Assembly (NCBI RefSeq): GCF_001704415.2
Contig: NC_030826.1
Coordinates: forward strand, 56,253,362-56,317,361
Reading direction: 5' to 3'
DNA from: Capra hircus
Taxonomy: Eukaryota; Chordata; Mammalia; Artiodactyla; Bovidae
Length of the DNA stretch: 64,000 bases
Below the pieces are notes generated by a model, which was given only the letters and a program-made list of their open reading frames with translations, ran no database searches and was not told the origin of the DNA. Positions 42,370 to 55,000 of the stretch are shown piece by piece (positions within the stretch are counted from its first letter, which is position 1; each line of letters starts with the position of its first letter). The position numbers and the translations under genes are program-made.

Positions 42370-42910
42370 GCCTGCGGCGGGCGGAAGGGCTCAGGCCGAG
42401 ATCGCGGGCAGGGCCGAGCCACACGCCCACCGCCGCCGGGGCCCGCGCGGCTGCTGCCTGACAACCCGAAACCAACAAGGCGCGCGCGGCCGAGGGCGCG
42501 GACCGGGGCGGGCGGGGCCTGGGGCGGGCCGCCGTCGGGGCCCGCCCCCCTCGCGCTGCGAAAGGGAGGTGGCGGTCTCCGCCAGGGAGGCCGCCGAGCC
42601 TGCGCTTCTTCCCGGCTAGCGTCGGCCTGGGCGACCCCCGGGCCCTAGGCGCGGCTCTGCATCCGCCCCGCGGGCGCCCGCGCTCCCTGCCTTCCGCCCG
42701 CTCGGGCCATGCGCACCGGCTGCCCAGTCCGCTGCCCGTCCGTCCGTCCGACTCTCAGCGTCTCCCGGGCGGCGGCGGGCAGCCTCATGTTTCCATGGGT
42801 GCTCCGGGCACCAAGGCTGAGGCTCGTGTCGCTGGCGCGGTGTCTTCGCCAAGTGTCCGGTGACAGAGCGGGTGGGGGAGGATGCCCGGGCTGCCCACCG
42901 GCGCACGTGC
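42370..42910 (-). promoter_or_regulatory. CpG-island promoter of KIF19
   Basis: GC-rich, CpG-dense block (gcgcgcggccgagggcgcgg, several gggcggg GC boxes) beginning at the KIF19 start codon. No TATA box is seen, consistent with a dispersed-start promoter. Confidence 0.8.
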
Positions 42911-43046
42911 AGGGGCACGCCTGTATCACTTGGGTTGTCACAGAAGAACCCCGTGAACTAACAGGACCTGATGGGTAAACCCAGCGTCTAGGCCACGATC
43001 TAGGTCTAGGTCTGTGTGCCTTCTGGCTCCCTGCCTGCTGTAAGAC

Positions 43047-43272
43047 CCACAGTGTTGTTGAGTCGCTAAGTCGTGTCGGACTCTTTTGCGACCCCATGGA
43101 CTGTAACTAGCCAGGCTCCTCTGTCCCTGAAATGTTTCAGGCAAAAGTACTGGAGTGGGTAGCCCTTCCCTTCTCCAGAGATCTTCCTGACCCAGGGATC
43201 GAACCTGTGTCTACTGGCATCTCCTGCATGGCAGGTGGATTCTTTACTGCTGAGCCATCAGGACAGCCCAAG
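43047..43272 (-). mobile_element. Bov-tA SINE
   Basis: Reverse copy upstream of KIF19: gttgagtcgctaagtcgtgt, tttgcgaccccatggactgt, ctgagccatcaggacagccc. Confidence 0.94.
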
Positions 43273-43983
43273 AGCCACCATACTGTGCAAGAAAGTGCAG
43301 GTCAAACACTGTCGTCCCCATCCTTGGTGGGAACAACAGTGATCGCAGCTGCAGGGAGCACGGTGGAAAGACCCCTGGCCTCAGGAGGCCCTGGGAAAAC
43401 AGGATTCTGGTCCCACCTCGCATCCAGCCTGCTGAACCACCTGGAGCCAGGTTTCCTGTGCCCCCTGGGCCTTAGTTTCCGGGGTGATGGTGAAACTCCA
43501 CCCACTTCTGATGGAAGAAGCCCCCATCTTAACTGTCTTCTGAAGTTGAGCCTGGCAGCCACCCCCCCACAATGACTGGGCAAGGGGCGTCCAGTGTGGT
43601 TCATTCCCCCTTTAAGGAGCTGGGTAAGGAAGAGCTGCTCATCCCCCGGGACTGTCTCAGACAGCCTGGCACACATCCAGAACATGATGCCAGCCTGTGC
43701 TCTGGGACTGGCTTCCCTGGCTGCCCCCGAGGAGCTTGTGTTAGGTACAGTTATTAATAAACAGTGTCAGGAAACTGCTCGTGACCTTGGGTCGGTAAAC
43801 AGATAAACCAAGGATAGCCTGGTGGAAACCAAACACTCCTGCAGGGGCTCCCGAGGTTTCGGCCCGTTCTCTGGCCCAGGCTGCTTCCGGGACTGCGCAC
43901 AGCACTTGGCTGGTTTGCAAGTGGGTGAGCGGCACTGAGAAGCAGGAACGTTTGAAGATGGATCATCTGGATCAAAAACACTT
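43273..43983. other. Intergenic, upstream of KIF19
   Basis: No exon seen. Contains a forkhead-like GTAAACA at 43795. Confidence 0.35.
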
Positions 43984-44110
43984 TCCAGGGAATTCCCTGG
44001 TGGTCCAGTGGCTAGGACTCTGTGCTTTCATTGCCGAGGGCCAGGTTCAATCCCTGGTTGGGGAACAAAGAGCATAGCGAGGGTAAAAAAAAAGAAAAGA
44101 AAAAGGAAGA
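43984..44110 (+). mobile_element. CHR-type SINE with A-rich tail
   Basis: Forward copy: attccctggtggtccagtgg, caatccctggttggggaaca, aaaaaaaaagaaaagaaaaa. Confidence 0.94.
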
Positions 44111-44519
44111 TCCAAAATGTGTTGAAAGAAAAAAAACACACAAAAAACACCCTCTAGGCTTGCATTTCAGACCCCCTGGATCGTATCTGTTTGGATCAGT
44201 ACAAGAGGCCTCTAACTAATTACACTATAGCTATTTTTCTCTTTTCTGTTCCTCCTCATGCATAAATCCCACCCAGGATGGCCCATGCTGGTCAAAATAA
44301 GAGGAGCTCCTAAGCAGGCAGTCCCAGCCCATCTTACTTGCATCCTGACTCACCACAAAGTCCTCTCTATTCTCAGACATTCCCTGCTTGACTCTGGTGT
44401 TTCTGTCAGTGACACCGCTGTCTTCGAGAGCCCTGTACCTCTAAGTCGTCTTTGAGTTCCCCTTTCCTCTCATCCTCTCCATTCATTTTCTTTCCTGACG
44501 TAAATACATATTCTAAAAC

Positions 44520-44797
44520 GTATTTATTTTTGGCTGTGCTAGGGCTTTCTCTAGTCGCTTCGAGTGGGGGACATCCTTCGCTGCAGTGCTCAGGTTTCTT
44601 CTCTTGTTGAGGGACACAGACGCCACGTGCTGTGGCTCGGCAGTTGCAGCTCCCGGGCTCTAGACACAGGCTCAGTAGTTGTGATGCCTGGGCTTAGTTG
44701 CTCCACAGCATGAGGGATCTTCCCGGAGCAGGGATAGAACCCGTGTCCCCGGCATTGGCAGGCAGATTCTTATCCACTATACAACCAGGGAAGTCCT
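44520..44797 (-). mobile_element. Long CHR-type SINE
   Basis: Reverse copy: ttatttttggctgtgctagg, ctcagtagttgtgatgcctg, gggatcttcccggagcaggg, acaaccagggaagtcc. Confidence 0.9.
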
Positions 44798-44905
44798 CTT
44801 CTCTTTCTCTTTCGACCACACCGTGTGGCACGCAGGATCTTAGTCCGCTGACCAGGAATCAAGCCTGGGCCCTTGGCAGCGGAAGCACCGAATCCTAACC
44901 CAAAC
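44798..44905 (-). mobile_element. CHR-type SINE, diverged
   Basis: Reverse copy adjoining the previous one: ggcacgcaggatcttagtcc, ctgaccaggaatcaagcctg. Confidence 0.85.
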
Positions 44906-46170
44906 TCTACTCTGATCCTGGCGGTTCTACTTCGGCAAGCGCGTCTCCTCCTTGTCATCTCCTGGCCGCACGCCCTGGGCTCCAACTTTTACCTCTTCTC
45001 ACCTGGATGGCATCACAGCGTCCTGGGCCCCCTGCCTGCTGTCTCCCTGACTTTTCAAAGCTATGCTCCGACCTGGAAGCAGAAGCAGGCCTCTGTTTCT
45101 GGGAGACAGAGAACAGCCCTAAGTGGGTTCCTAGCAGCCTCCCTTTGCCTCCCCTGGGGCCAGTGCCATCTCAGGGGCCTCTGGACCCTGGGGAAGCACT
45201 TGGTTTCTAACAAAAGGCAAGGAGATCCTTCTTCAGAGTTCCGCCCTGGGGCCCACAGAACCCAGTTGCCCGGCAGAAGGGACTGTGGGGCCGTGACCCC
45301 CAGAGCGCCGAGGGCTGCCATGGCAGCAGTGTGCATCGTCGGCCAGCGGCATCGTAATCGATCAGGTCGGCCGAGAGGAAAACACAGGTCCGGGAGGAAG
45401 CAGACTGTCCCCTGGGTGTGCATGGACCCGGGGTGGGGGGCCCTTAACTGCCGTGGACACACCAGTCTGGATGCTACGTCCACCACCCTCCCGTCCTGCT
45501 TGGATGGGCCCCCACACCCAGGCCCCGTCATCCACGTTCCATGCCCACGCGGCAGGTCTTTCCAGCGGCGTCTGGGTCTCCAGTGATGCATCACGGTTTT
45601 GTCTTGCTTCCCATCGGGGAAGACTAGGCAACAGGCTCCAGAGGAGGCTGAGGAACGAGAAGGCGGGTGATCATCGGTGAGGATGGGCGGTGATGGGTGT
45701 CGCATTCTCAGAGCCCACGATGCCCTTTACCACGCCGTGTCTGCGGGGACCTCCTCTCCGTTCCCACACCTGTTCCTCAAATGCCATCTGGCACCACAGC
45801 ACGTCTGCACCACAGTGAAGAGCTTGAGACTCCAGAGGTGGCCCATCCTGGCCAGCACCAGCCAAAGGCCCAAATTCTGGTACAGTGAGGGAATACTCTC
45901 CCTGGGAGTATTTCAGCCGAACATCTCACACAGCGGTCCGTCAGTGTGCCCGGGGCCAATGCAGGGAGCTCTGACTTTCTCCTGGAGGTTTCACTGGCTA
46001 GACTGTTTTCCGTAAGTGAGGGTTTCTTGGCCTCCGCGCTGCTGACGGCTCGGCCGGGATGATTCACTGTAGTGTCGACTGTCTTATGCACCCCCCAGGA
46101 TATTTGGCAGCATCTGTGGCTCCTACCCACAGGATGCCAGTAGCGCCCTCCGCGTGGTTATGTCAGTCTG
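44906..46170. other. Intergenic, nothing recognised
   Basis: No supported exon, RNA gene or repeat; open frames of up to 237 codons here lack convincing splice sites and similarity to anything I know. Confidence 0.35.
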
Positions 46171-46484
46171 AAATGTCCCCAGGACTCCCCCGGTGGTCCC
46201 GTGTTTATGAATCCACCTTCCGATGCAGGGGGACACGGGTCTGACCCCGTCCCAGGAAGATTTCACATGCTGCGGAGCACCTGAGCCCGTGCACCACCGA
46301 CCGCTGAGCCCGAGTGCCCAGAGGCCGTGCTCCTCAACGAGAGAAGCCACCGCAATGAGAAGGCTAAGCACTGCCGCTAGAGAGGGGGCCCTGCCCTCGG
46401 CAACTGCAGAAAGCCTGTGCTCAGCCACGAAGACCCAGAGCGGCCAAAAATAATCAATTAATTTAAAAATCAAAATGTCCCCAG
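46171..46484 (+). mobile_element. Long CHR-type SINE with a 12-bp target-site duplication
   Basis: Forward copy (gactcccccggtggtcccgt, tttcacatgctgcggagcac, gagagaagccaccgcaatga, tail ccaaaaataatcaa) bounded by direct repeats aaatgtccccag at 46171 and 46473. Confidence 0.93.
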
Positions 46485-47505
46485 ACGTCGCCAAGTGTCC
46501 CACTGAAGGCAAAATCACCCCCTTGCCCCGCCACTGAAACTGCTGACCTTTGCCAGGCAGTTCTGGGGCTCCCTGCGTCCTCCTGCAGTGAGGGGCCCAT
46601 CACAGGAGACCCCACAAAGCAGGATGTGGGATGTGCCAGTGGCCCCTCCCTGGATGCAAGTGGGCCGGCCCCTTCCTCCTCCTGGGAGACCGAGGAACGG
46701 GGTGCGTAAGGGCATAGGCTCTGGGGTCCCCTCCGTGCCACTGCTCCCACAAGACTTGGGCAGCTCCCTCCCTCTGGGTCTTGCTCGGCAGGCAAGTAGT
46801 GACTCAGGGATTGAAGGTGCTGATATCACCCCATCTGGGGCTATTGCAAAGATCAAGTGCTCGACCCATACGCCCCTTGATGACTGTTTTATCATGGCAA
46901 CTGGATTTTTTTTCCCTCTTTGGGCACAAGGGGTGGCTGACCCTGGGTCCTTCCCCAGTGAGATCCTTAACACAGGCGGTTTTTAAAAGGGCACTTCCGG
47001 TCACCTTCGGGACCAGCGGCCACCCGTAGACTGAATGGTGGTCCGGAACTTCTCCTGGCGCAGGCTGGCTTCTGAATGGCTCTCTGGTCCTACCGTCTCT
47101 GGTTGCTGAACGCTCTGCGTTGCCGTGGTTTCAGGGCAGCCCACCGCCCCTGCTGCAGCCCCAGAGGACCTTGCGCCGCACCCAGCCTGTGGTCACCTGC
47201 CCTGCAGGCTCACGGTGAGCTGCCTGGGCTCCTGTCCCCACACCAACCCTCATGAGCCCGGTCAGCTGGCATCAGCAGACACCAGAGCTTCGTTTCTGTC
47301 ATCTGAAAAGTGAGCTGATGTCTGCCGACACGTCACTGGGCTGCTGAGAGGGTTCAGTGTGATGGTAACTAACACCTGGCAGAGTGCCTGCCTGGCCCCA
47401 CGTAAGGGTGTCACGTAATGTAGCATTTGCCGCTGTGCAATTGGGGGATTGAAATGGTTAGTGGTTTTGTTACATAAATATGAAGTGTTAAAAAAATACA
47501 AACCA

Positions 47506-47580
47506 TGTTGTTGTTAGCCGCTAAGTCCTGTCGACTCTTTTGCGACCCCACGGACTGATAGCTGCCAGGCTGGCTCTTTA
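47506..47580 (-). mobile_element. Bov-tA SINE, truncated
   Basis: Only the end of the element remains: tagccgctaagtcctgtcga, tttgcgaccccacggactga. Confidence 0.85.
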
Positions 47581-49790
47581 GTGAGGGCAAGGACAGAGCC
47601 AGAAGGGGTGCTGGGAGGCGTGGGGCTGCCCTTCTGGAAGACTGGGGCGACCCGGGAAGGCTTAGATCCAGGGTGCCTCTGTTCCTGTCCGTCAGAAAGC
47701 TCCTCTCTAAGGACTAATGGCAGGCCCAGGAGACGGTGTGTGTGTGTGTGGTCGTGTGTGCAGCGCGGCGCGCGGCGTGCCTGTATTGTTAAGACAAATG
47801 TGTAATTGTAGGACATCTACCCCACCTCTCGAATCACAACCAGTGACCCTAGACTTGCCCAGGTCTCTGAGATTGTGAAGGACACTCCTTAAGTTCTATC
47901 GAACTTCCTGGAGGTGCTGGTCAGGCTGGAGACATCAGAAGTTGAAGGAAAGTCAAGTCTCTGACGGCTCCCTGGCTGGCTTTTCAATCGTCCCTCGTAA
48001 CTTCCCCGGAAAGCACGCGTTCTAATAGACTTTGGGCTCTGCTGGATTGAGGAGGGCAGACTCTGCTGGAAGGAGAGCTGCCCCACCCACCAGCGGCCTC
48101 CCCTTGCCCAGTCTGCGTTTGTCATTTGCCTGAGTCACTGTGACCTGTCTCCTTCCTGCAGACCGTCCAGGTCAAAAGCCAGCCCGTGGTGGCTGACGTA
48201 CGGGGAGGGACCGACCTACGGCCCACGGTACCAGAGCCAGCACTCGCCCGGCCTGGACGTGTGGGGAGCGTCTGTGTGGGCCGGGCACTTTGCCCTGTGT
48301 TGTAGGCTTGAAGGGAGGGACATTGCAGGGAGGGCGAAGTGGATGAGGCAACTGGTCAACCAGCCATCACGGTGCTAAGTCAGGAACAGGGACAACTCAG
48401 GTGTTCGAGCCAAGGTCCACCAGCCTGGGAACTCAGGTGTGGCCTTGGAAATCAGGTGGATGGTATTTGAGTTATTGTTGAAAGAAAAGAAGGGGAGGTT
48501 AGGGAAGGGAAGGCGAGCATTCTTGGCTGGGGAATAACATTCGGGAAAGGTCCGGATGCTGCTGGAAAGTTTGTGGTCCGGGAGCTCTTGCTCTGTGTTG
48601 GGTGAGCCCTTCCCATTTCCTGGAGGGTAGACTGAAACTCTGGCCGTCAGGGGCACTCATCAAGGTTCACTCAAGGGTGTATGCTGATTGAATCAGGAAA
48701 TGCCTGACTCCGGGCCATCCCACCCAGCAGCGGTGGGGCACCCTGGGGCTGCCCACACATTCGAACTTCACGTCGGGGGGCACGGTGGGACCTCACACTG
48801 ATTCACAAAGCATTTTTTCGTTTCAAATTCTCTCTGATGAGTAGACCTAGCTGGAGGAGCTGAGCAGGTAGCTCCGTGCAGGACACGAAGGCGACCCTAA
48901 GGTGATGGTCGTGCCTCTGCCAGCGCAGCGAGTCCATAGTCAGGTGGCGTGTGCAGCGTGGCCCCGCCCCCGGGCACGTCAAGCAGCTCTGGCTCACGGG
49001 CACTTCCCCGGGTGCTGGCTGGGCAGCACGATGTGGATTCTTTCTAGGTCGGGCGGCCGAGGATGTGGTCAGTATAAGCTGCAGGCCCGGCTGGAGCACG
49101 CGGAAATAGACTATCTGCTCGCAAGGTTTCCTTTGCAGAGGCCTCTTCAGCTGGGGCACTTGATCCCAACTTCCTTCATCAACTCAAGCTTCCAACCCTG
49201 ATATAAGGAAGCTATTAGAGTCCACTTCCTGGTGTTGCCTTGAGCCTCCCTTGGGCCTTGCTTGGGCTGGCATGGAGCTGTTCTCATCGAGTGACGGAGA
49301 GAGAAGAGAAGACAAGGGCCCTGCATAGCCTGTGCCTGGGTTTGACCTGTAGCCGCTCGTGTTCCCTGAAGCTCCACGCCGTCGTCCTGCCCATCCGGGC
49401 CCTTCTCTCCCGCGCCGCGGCCCGGGGAACTGGGGAGCCCCTTCCATCTACCTGGCAGGACGCTGGCTCCGAGACGCTCTGACAGCCAGGTCACTGGAAA
49501 GCTCAACTGCTCACTCGCAACCTCCGCTCCCTCCCAGTCTCTGCCTCGGGGCCTGGGGGTCCAGGAGGGGGGAGCTTGGGGGAAAGAGGGGATGTGTCTC
49601 CTGAAAAACTGGATGCCGTGGGACCCGGGCCGCCTGCAGGGAGCCCGGCCTTGAGCCAGGCCCTGCGTGTCCTTTAGGGCCCCTCCAACGGGACCTGCTC
49701 AACCGTTGCTTTTCTAAGCGCTCCTTCCCCGACTTCCCGAACCTGTGGGGAGGGCAGGAGCAGACAGCTAACGGCAAGGACTAGGACGGA
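47581..49790. other. Intergenic, nothing firmly recognised
   Basis: A TG/CG alternating run (gtgtgtgtgtggtcgtgtgt) lies at 47738-47780. No exon could be supported. Confidence 0.35.
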
Positions 49791-49792
49791 CC

Positions 49793-49799
49793 TATATAA
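49793..49799 (+). promoter_or_regulatory. Possible TATA box
   Basis: TATATAA in cctatataaccc, directly followed by 350 bases of CpG-rich sequence. No gene on the plus strand is recognised, so this is speculative. Confidence 0.3.
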
Positions 49800-50169
49800 C
49801 CCGAGGCCGGGGTCGGGTGGAGGGCTGGTCGCGAGCTCAGGCTGTCAGTGTTAACCCGCCGGCCTCTGGAAGCAGGCGGTGCCAGGCGGCACGCGAGAGA
49901 GGTGCTTTAGTCTGTTCCAGGGGCTTCTGGAAAGACAGAAGAAGGGAAGGAAGCCCAGCCCGGCTTCTCTCCTGGGAGCCTGTGAGGCACCTTTGGGAAC
50001 ACAAGAACCCAGCAGCGGCCCCGGAGCCTCTGCCTGCAGGTCCGACGGTGGCGCAGGCCTCCACGCTGTCTGAGCCCAAGGGCTCCGTGCACACCAGCAC
50101 CGGCCGCTGGATGACTCGGAGCAGGAGAAACGCACGCCCCGCCGCGGCAGGGCGCAGGAGAGCGGGGCT

Positions 50170-51116
50170 GGGGGTGCGTCAGGGGGCGGGTGGTGGTGAA
50201 GGCCGGAGGGGCGTCAGGGGCCGGGCGAGAGAGCGGGGGGGGGCATTAGGGGGCGGGGAGAGAACTGTGGGGCATTAGGGGGCGGGGAGAGAGAGAGAGA
50301 GGGGTGGAGGGCATTAGGGGGCGGGGAGAGAGCGGGGGGGCATTAGGGGGCGGGAGAGAGCTGTGGGGGCATTAGGGGGCCGGGGAGAGAGCGGGGGGGC
50401 ATTAGGGGGGCCGGAGAGAGCGAGGGGGGCATTAGGGGGGCGGGAGAGAGCTGTGGGGGCATTAGGGGGCGGGGAGAGAGTGATGGGGGGCATTACTGGG
50501 CGGGGAGAGAGCGGGGGGGGCATTAGGGGGCGGGGGAGAGAGCGGGGAGGGCATTAGGGGGGCCGGAGAGAGCGATGGGGGGCATTGGGGGGCGGGAGAG
50601 AGCGGGGGGGGGGGCATTAGGGGGCCGGGGAGAGAGCTGGTGGGGGGCATTAGGGGGGCGGGATGAGAGAGCGATGGGGGCATTAGGGGGCGGGGAGAGA
50701 GCGGGGGGGGCATTAGGGGGCCGGGAGAGAGCGTGGGGGGCATTTGGGGGGCGGGGAGAGAGCTGTGGAGGCATTGGGCGGGCGGGGAGAGAAGCGATGG
50801 GGGGCATTAGGGGTGGGGAGAGAGGGGGGGCATTAGGGGGCAGGGAGAGACGCGGGGGGGGCATTAGGGGCGGGAGAGAGCGGGGGGGCATTAGGGGGCG
50901 GGAAGAGAGCTGTGGAGGGGCATTGGGGCGGGGGGAGAGCCGGCGGGGGCATTAGGGGCGGGGGGAGAGAGCGGGGGCATTAGGGGGTGGGGAGAGAGCG
51001 GGGGGCATTAGGGGGGCAGGGAGAGAGGGTGGGGGCATTAGGGGGCGGGGAGAGAGCGGTGGGGGGGCATTAGGGGGCGGGAGAGAGCGCGGGGGAGTTA
51101 GGGGGCAGGAGAGAGC
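50170..51116 (+). repeat. G-rich minisatellite, left copy
   Basis: About 28-30 copies of a 30-35 bp unit of the form gggggcattagggggcgggg then agagagcg. Units differ mainly in G-run length and gcgg/gctg/gatg variants. The array runs directly into the assembly gap, so its true length is unknown. The G runs could form quadruplexes. Confidence 0.95.
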
Positions 51117-51141
51117 NNNNNNNNNNNNNNNNNNNNNNNNN
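51117..51141. other. Assembly gap (25 N)
   Basis: Exactly 25 unknown bases, a placeholder size rather than a measured one, placed at the end of the G-rich array. Confidence 0.99.
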
Positions 51142-51877
51142 CGATGCCCACCTGCCTCCAGAATCCGTTTCTCCCTCTGCTGAGGAGGAATAGTCAGAGC
51201 AGAAATCTTCAGCGACTTTATCAAAAGAAAGACAGAGATAACTTGAAAAGCTTTGAGTACAGGAGGCATAATAGGCACTAACCTTTAGTACTGTCATTAT
51301 TATTATTAATAATTGAACTTTACGAGCACGAAGATAGCAGAAAGCTCGCTGAATTCACCTGGCTTGTTTCATCCGTCGTCTCTCACCCTTTTGGAGGTAA
51401 ACATCTCCCAGGGAAGTTGCTTGGGAAAGACATCTTAGAAGTGGACAGGCTTTATGTTCCCCAGCCGTATGTGGGTGGGGAGGTTCAGTAAGGGAGAATG
51501 AGAGATCCCCGCCCTTCCCCACCCACAGGCCTTCCCAAGCCCCGACGGTGGCCGTGGCCAGCCCAGGGGAGGCTCTGCAGGCTTGTGAAGGGAGGTGCTC
51601 GTCGGGGCAGCCCTTGAGAAGCTGAATCCACGGGGATGGTGGGCTTAGGGGGGCTGGCTGAGCTTGGCTGAGGACCGGCTTGGGGATGAACCTGTGCCCC
51701 TTCCCTCCCTCCGAGGGGAGTCGGTGGGGACCGGGGATCTGGTCCCCGGGCGAGGGGGCTGGGTCGGAGTCCCTTTGCCCCTCCTGTCCCCTCTAAGGAA
51801 GGCGGTCAGCTCCCACTTGTAACACCAGGGCGGTGCCCAGAGATGAGATAGAGGCATGCGTGAGAGCTGGGCTCTGG

Positions 51878-52006
51878 TCAGGGCTGACCTCCCAGCGCTG
51901 GACTCTCTCCACTGCCTCCTTCCTCCCCTTCGCCGTCGCCTCTTTCTTCTTCTGCTTCTTCCTCTCCTTGCACCTCCTCATCTGTGTCCTGGCTTGGCTG
52001 TTTCAG
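51878..52006 (-). CDS. DNAI2: DNAI2 terminal exon
   Basis: Acceptor reverse ctttccgtag, then CTGAAACAGCC. Encodes LKQPSQDTDEEVQGEEEAEE and more Glu/Gly-rich residues, ending GGQP and TGA (43 codons with stop). It matches the acidic human C-terminus in character. No frame break here. Confidence 0.85.
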   Translation of the reverse strand: MKQPSQDTDEEVQGEEEAEEERGDGEGEEGGSGESPALGGQP

Positions 52007-55000
52007 CTACGGAAAGACAGCAGAGACTCGTTGGTGGGCAGGACTTCCTCGCACCAGGACGTTAACCCCTGAGCCCGGGAATGCTGGGCACCCAGGAGGC
52101 CATGCAGCCAACACCACGGCCTCAGGGGCTGAGAGGGCACTCGGCTCTAATGGGCATGGATGGCGGGCACCTGCCGCTTGCTGCCTGGGTGGCTGTGAGC
52201 TACCTCCCCCAAGATTCACTGGCCCCCCTGCTCTGAAGCCTGGTGTGATTCCTTCAGGGCAGTGGCTGGGATTAGAAATAATTCAGGTGAGGACCCAGCA
52301 GAAGATTCTCTGTTCTGACTCCAGCACGTCTGGCTAAGTGCAGAGACGCAGAGATGCATAGGAAGCCTGCGGCGAGCGGCAGAGGGAGGGGGCCAGGCTC
52401 AGTGAAGCGTAAGCCCTTCTGAGAGTCAGTGTCTCCATCCAGAGTGCTCCAGCCGCTGTGGGGAGCGCGTTCAGGGTACAGCAGGCACGGAATCAGTGGC
52501 CACATTGCACTTGTCTGGCGGACCTTCTGGAGGGCCCAGCGTGGACGGCTTGGGGAGGCCCGGGCTACGGGGTCAGAAAGCCTGACTCCAGCCTCGCCTT
52601 GACCCCCCCTCCCCCATCCCGGACCACCGGATGGTGTGAGAATAAGGCCACTCGAATCCGACTGCTTCTAATGCACAATGTGCCCACAGAAGTCACTGCT
52701 TGTCTCGAGACCCAGCGACAGGGATGCGGGGAGCAGTCATGAGTTGGAACCCGTCAGCTCCTCGGCATGCTCACCTAGCTTCGGACCTGGCCACTCCCTT
52801 ACTGCCTGAAGACTGGCCACCCAGCCCCTCTTGCTGCTGGGGGCTGGCTTCATGGGCCGGTGATGGCCTCACCCCTGCTGCAGCGCTCTGTTTTCACTGC
52901 CTCGAACTTCTCAATACTTTTTATTTTTGGCTGAGTGGCACGCGGGATCTTAGTTCCCTGACCAGCGATAGAACCCGGAGCCCTGCAGTGGAAGCGTGGA
53001 GTCTGAACCACTGGACCCGCCGGGCAAGCCCCTTGAGCCGCTCTGTGTGTTTTCCTTCCTCCCCTAACAAGGCAGCCAGTCTTGCCGACAAGGGCAGACG
53101 CTATTCCACGCTCACTTGCTCTTCCCCCTGGCACGTTGGGCTTTTACTCTTTCTCATCTTGGCATCTTATCCCTGGGCCCCTGAAGGTAATGGTCCAGGC
53201 AGACCACATCTTTTCCTTCCTCTGCCCCCTGGTACCCAGGAGGCCCTGGAAGGTGACCAGACACCGCCTTCATCACTCAGCCTCCTCCTGTTCCAGATGG
53301 AAATGAAGGAATTAAGACGTGAAGTGACCAGCCCAGGCGACACAGCTAGAAAGTGCTTTGGCACAGGGCCATGGCTGGATGCCGCTGTCTGGTGGCCTCT
53401 AAGTTGGGCCGACTCTTGCATGGATGGCCTAGCTCAGGACCAGTCTCACCCCCTCCTGCCGGGTGGGGTCACCACGGACCTCGTAGGCCCCTCTGCGCCC
53501 TCCAGGCCTCCAGGCCCCCTCTCCTTTCATAGCTTATGTAGCCCTGGGTCCTCATCCCGTTGGTCACTTGCATGGAGTTCAAGGTGCCCTCTGGGGTGTA
53601 GGCAGAGGATTCTGAGAAGCTCAAGGAGCTGGAAGCCTGTTTGGAGACTTAGAATTCCCCAGGAGGAAGGGAGTCACTCTCCCCATTTGCCAGACGGACA
53701 AAGGAAGGTCTGCCTGGTGGGGCCACTTGCTCCGGGCTCCCCAGGAAGTCAGCAGGCAGGCAGCCGGGGCCCCGTGGCTCCCTCCCGCCCAGCCCACCCT
53801 GAGCCCCTGCGCAAGGCCCCTACAGATTTGGGCTGCTTCTTCATGGCTTCCGCCTCCTTCTTCTTCAGCTCCGTGAAAGATGATGTCGAAGAACTCCTCT
53901 CGGCCGGTTGGTGACCAGCTCCTCCAGGTTCAGACAGGCGGCTCATCCCTCAGCTCGTCCCCGGCCCTCGGCCTTGCCTTCTCCTTCAGGCGCATCTCAC
54001 GGTGCCTGGCCTCCAGGATCTTCTCCCCGCGTCTCACGCTCGAATATCTGGGGCACAAGGACAGGGAGGCCGTGGGAGGCCGGAGGGCGATCCAGCTCCC
54101 AGTGCAAGGGGACCAGTGGGCTCCCCTCACTCTGCTCAAGGCAGCCCCACAGAGCTCTGCTCTGGGCTGATGGCAAGAAAGTGGGGGCTAAATACTGGGG
54201 CTGGCAGGAGGGGAGCAGGGATGCCAAATCACGCAGTTCCAAGGAATACAAGTGCCTGACGCCGGTGTGAAGCATGCTCTGGTGGTGTGCAAAGCTGCAT
54301 CCCTGGGCCCCGGAGGACCAGTTCGCACGCCCAGGCGGAGCAGGAGGGCCCCCAGAATCTCAGCACCAGGGCGTTTCAACCCTCTCGCTGTGGCCATGGC
54401 TATGGGAAGGCGTCTCCAACTCTCGGCCAGGGTGACGGATCTCAGCGCCCCAGGCCCCCTTCCCCGATCAGTCCTTCCAGCTGCTTCTCCATTGGCATCA
54501 GTCAAGCTTCTTCAGACAGGCTCGGCTGCCCAAATGTATACTGTTTACAATTAGACAAAATGACCAAGTCCACTGCTTGGATCTGAAGAAACCGAGCTTG
54601 GAGAAGTCAAGAGACTTGCCAGGGCACTGGGCTTCCTGAGCGGTGAAGCCGGGGGGTTCAGACACGGCCACACCCATCTCTCAGGCCGCATTCCCTGACC
54701 CTCCCAGAATGTCCACCACTTCCCAGGAGGTGTGGAAGCGCGTCTGCCCTTTGCTGCCAGCCCACTCGGCGGGGCCAGCCAGGCCAGAGGCTGGTGTGCC
54801 CACCTCGCCGGGGCCCCGTACCTACCGCAGAAGCCATGTTCTTCTCATTTCTGTGGAGGTGCACAGCCCGTTGGAGACCTCCAGCAGGTGGTCGTCCCCA
54901 GCTGGGAGCCGCAAGCGATGAAGCACCCATTGTCTTCCCGGAGGCAGAAGAGGGCTTCGTCACAGACCTGCTGGAGGGCCGGGCAGACGCGGGAGCCACG

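Noticed and set aside
50314..50955. Glycine/arginine-rich (plus) and proline-rich (minus) frames in the G-rich array
   Set aside because: Repeat translations with varying unit length; no homology.
50170..51116. CRISPR-like regular repeats
   Set aside because: Units are contiguous with no unique spacers, in a mammalian genome.
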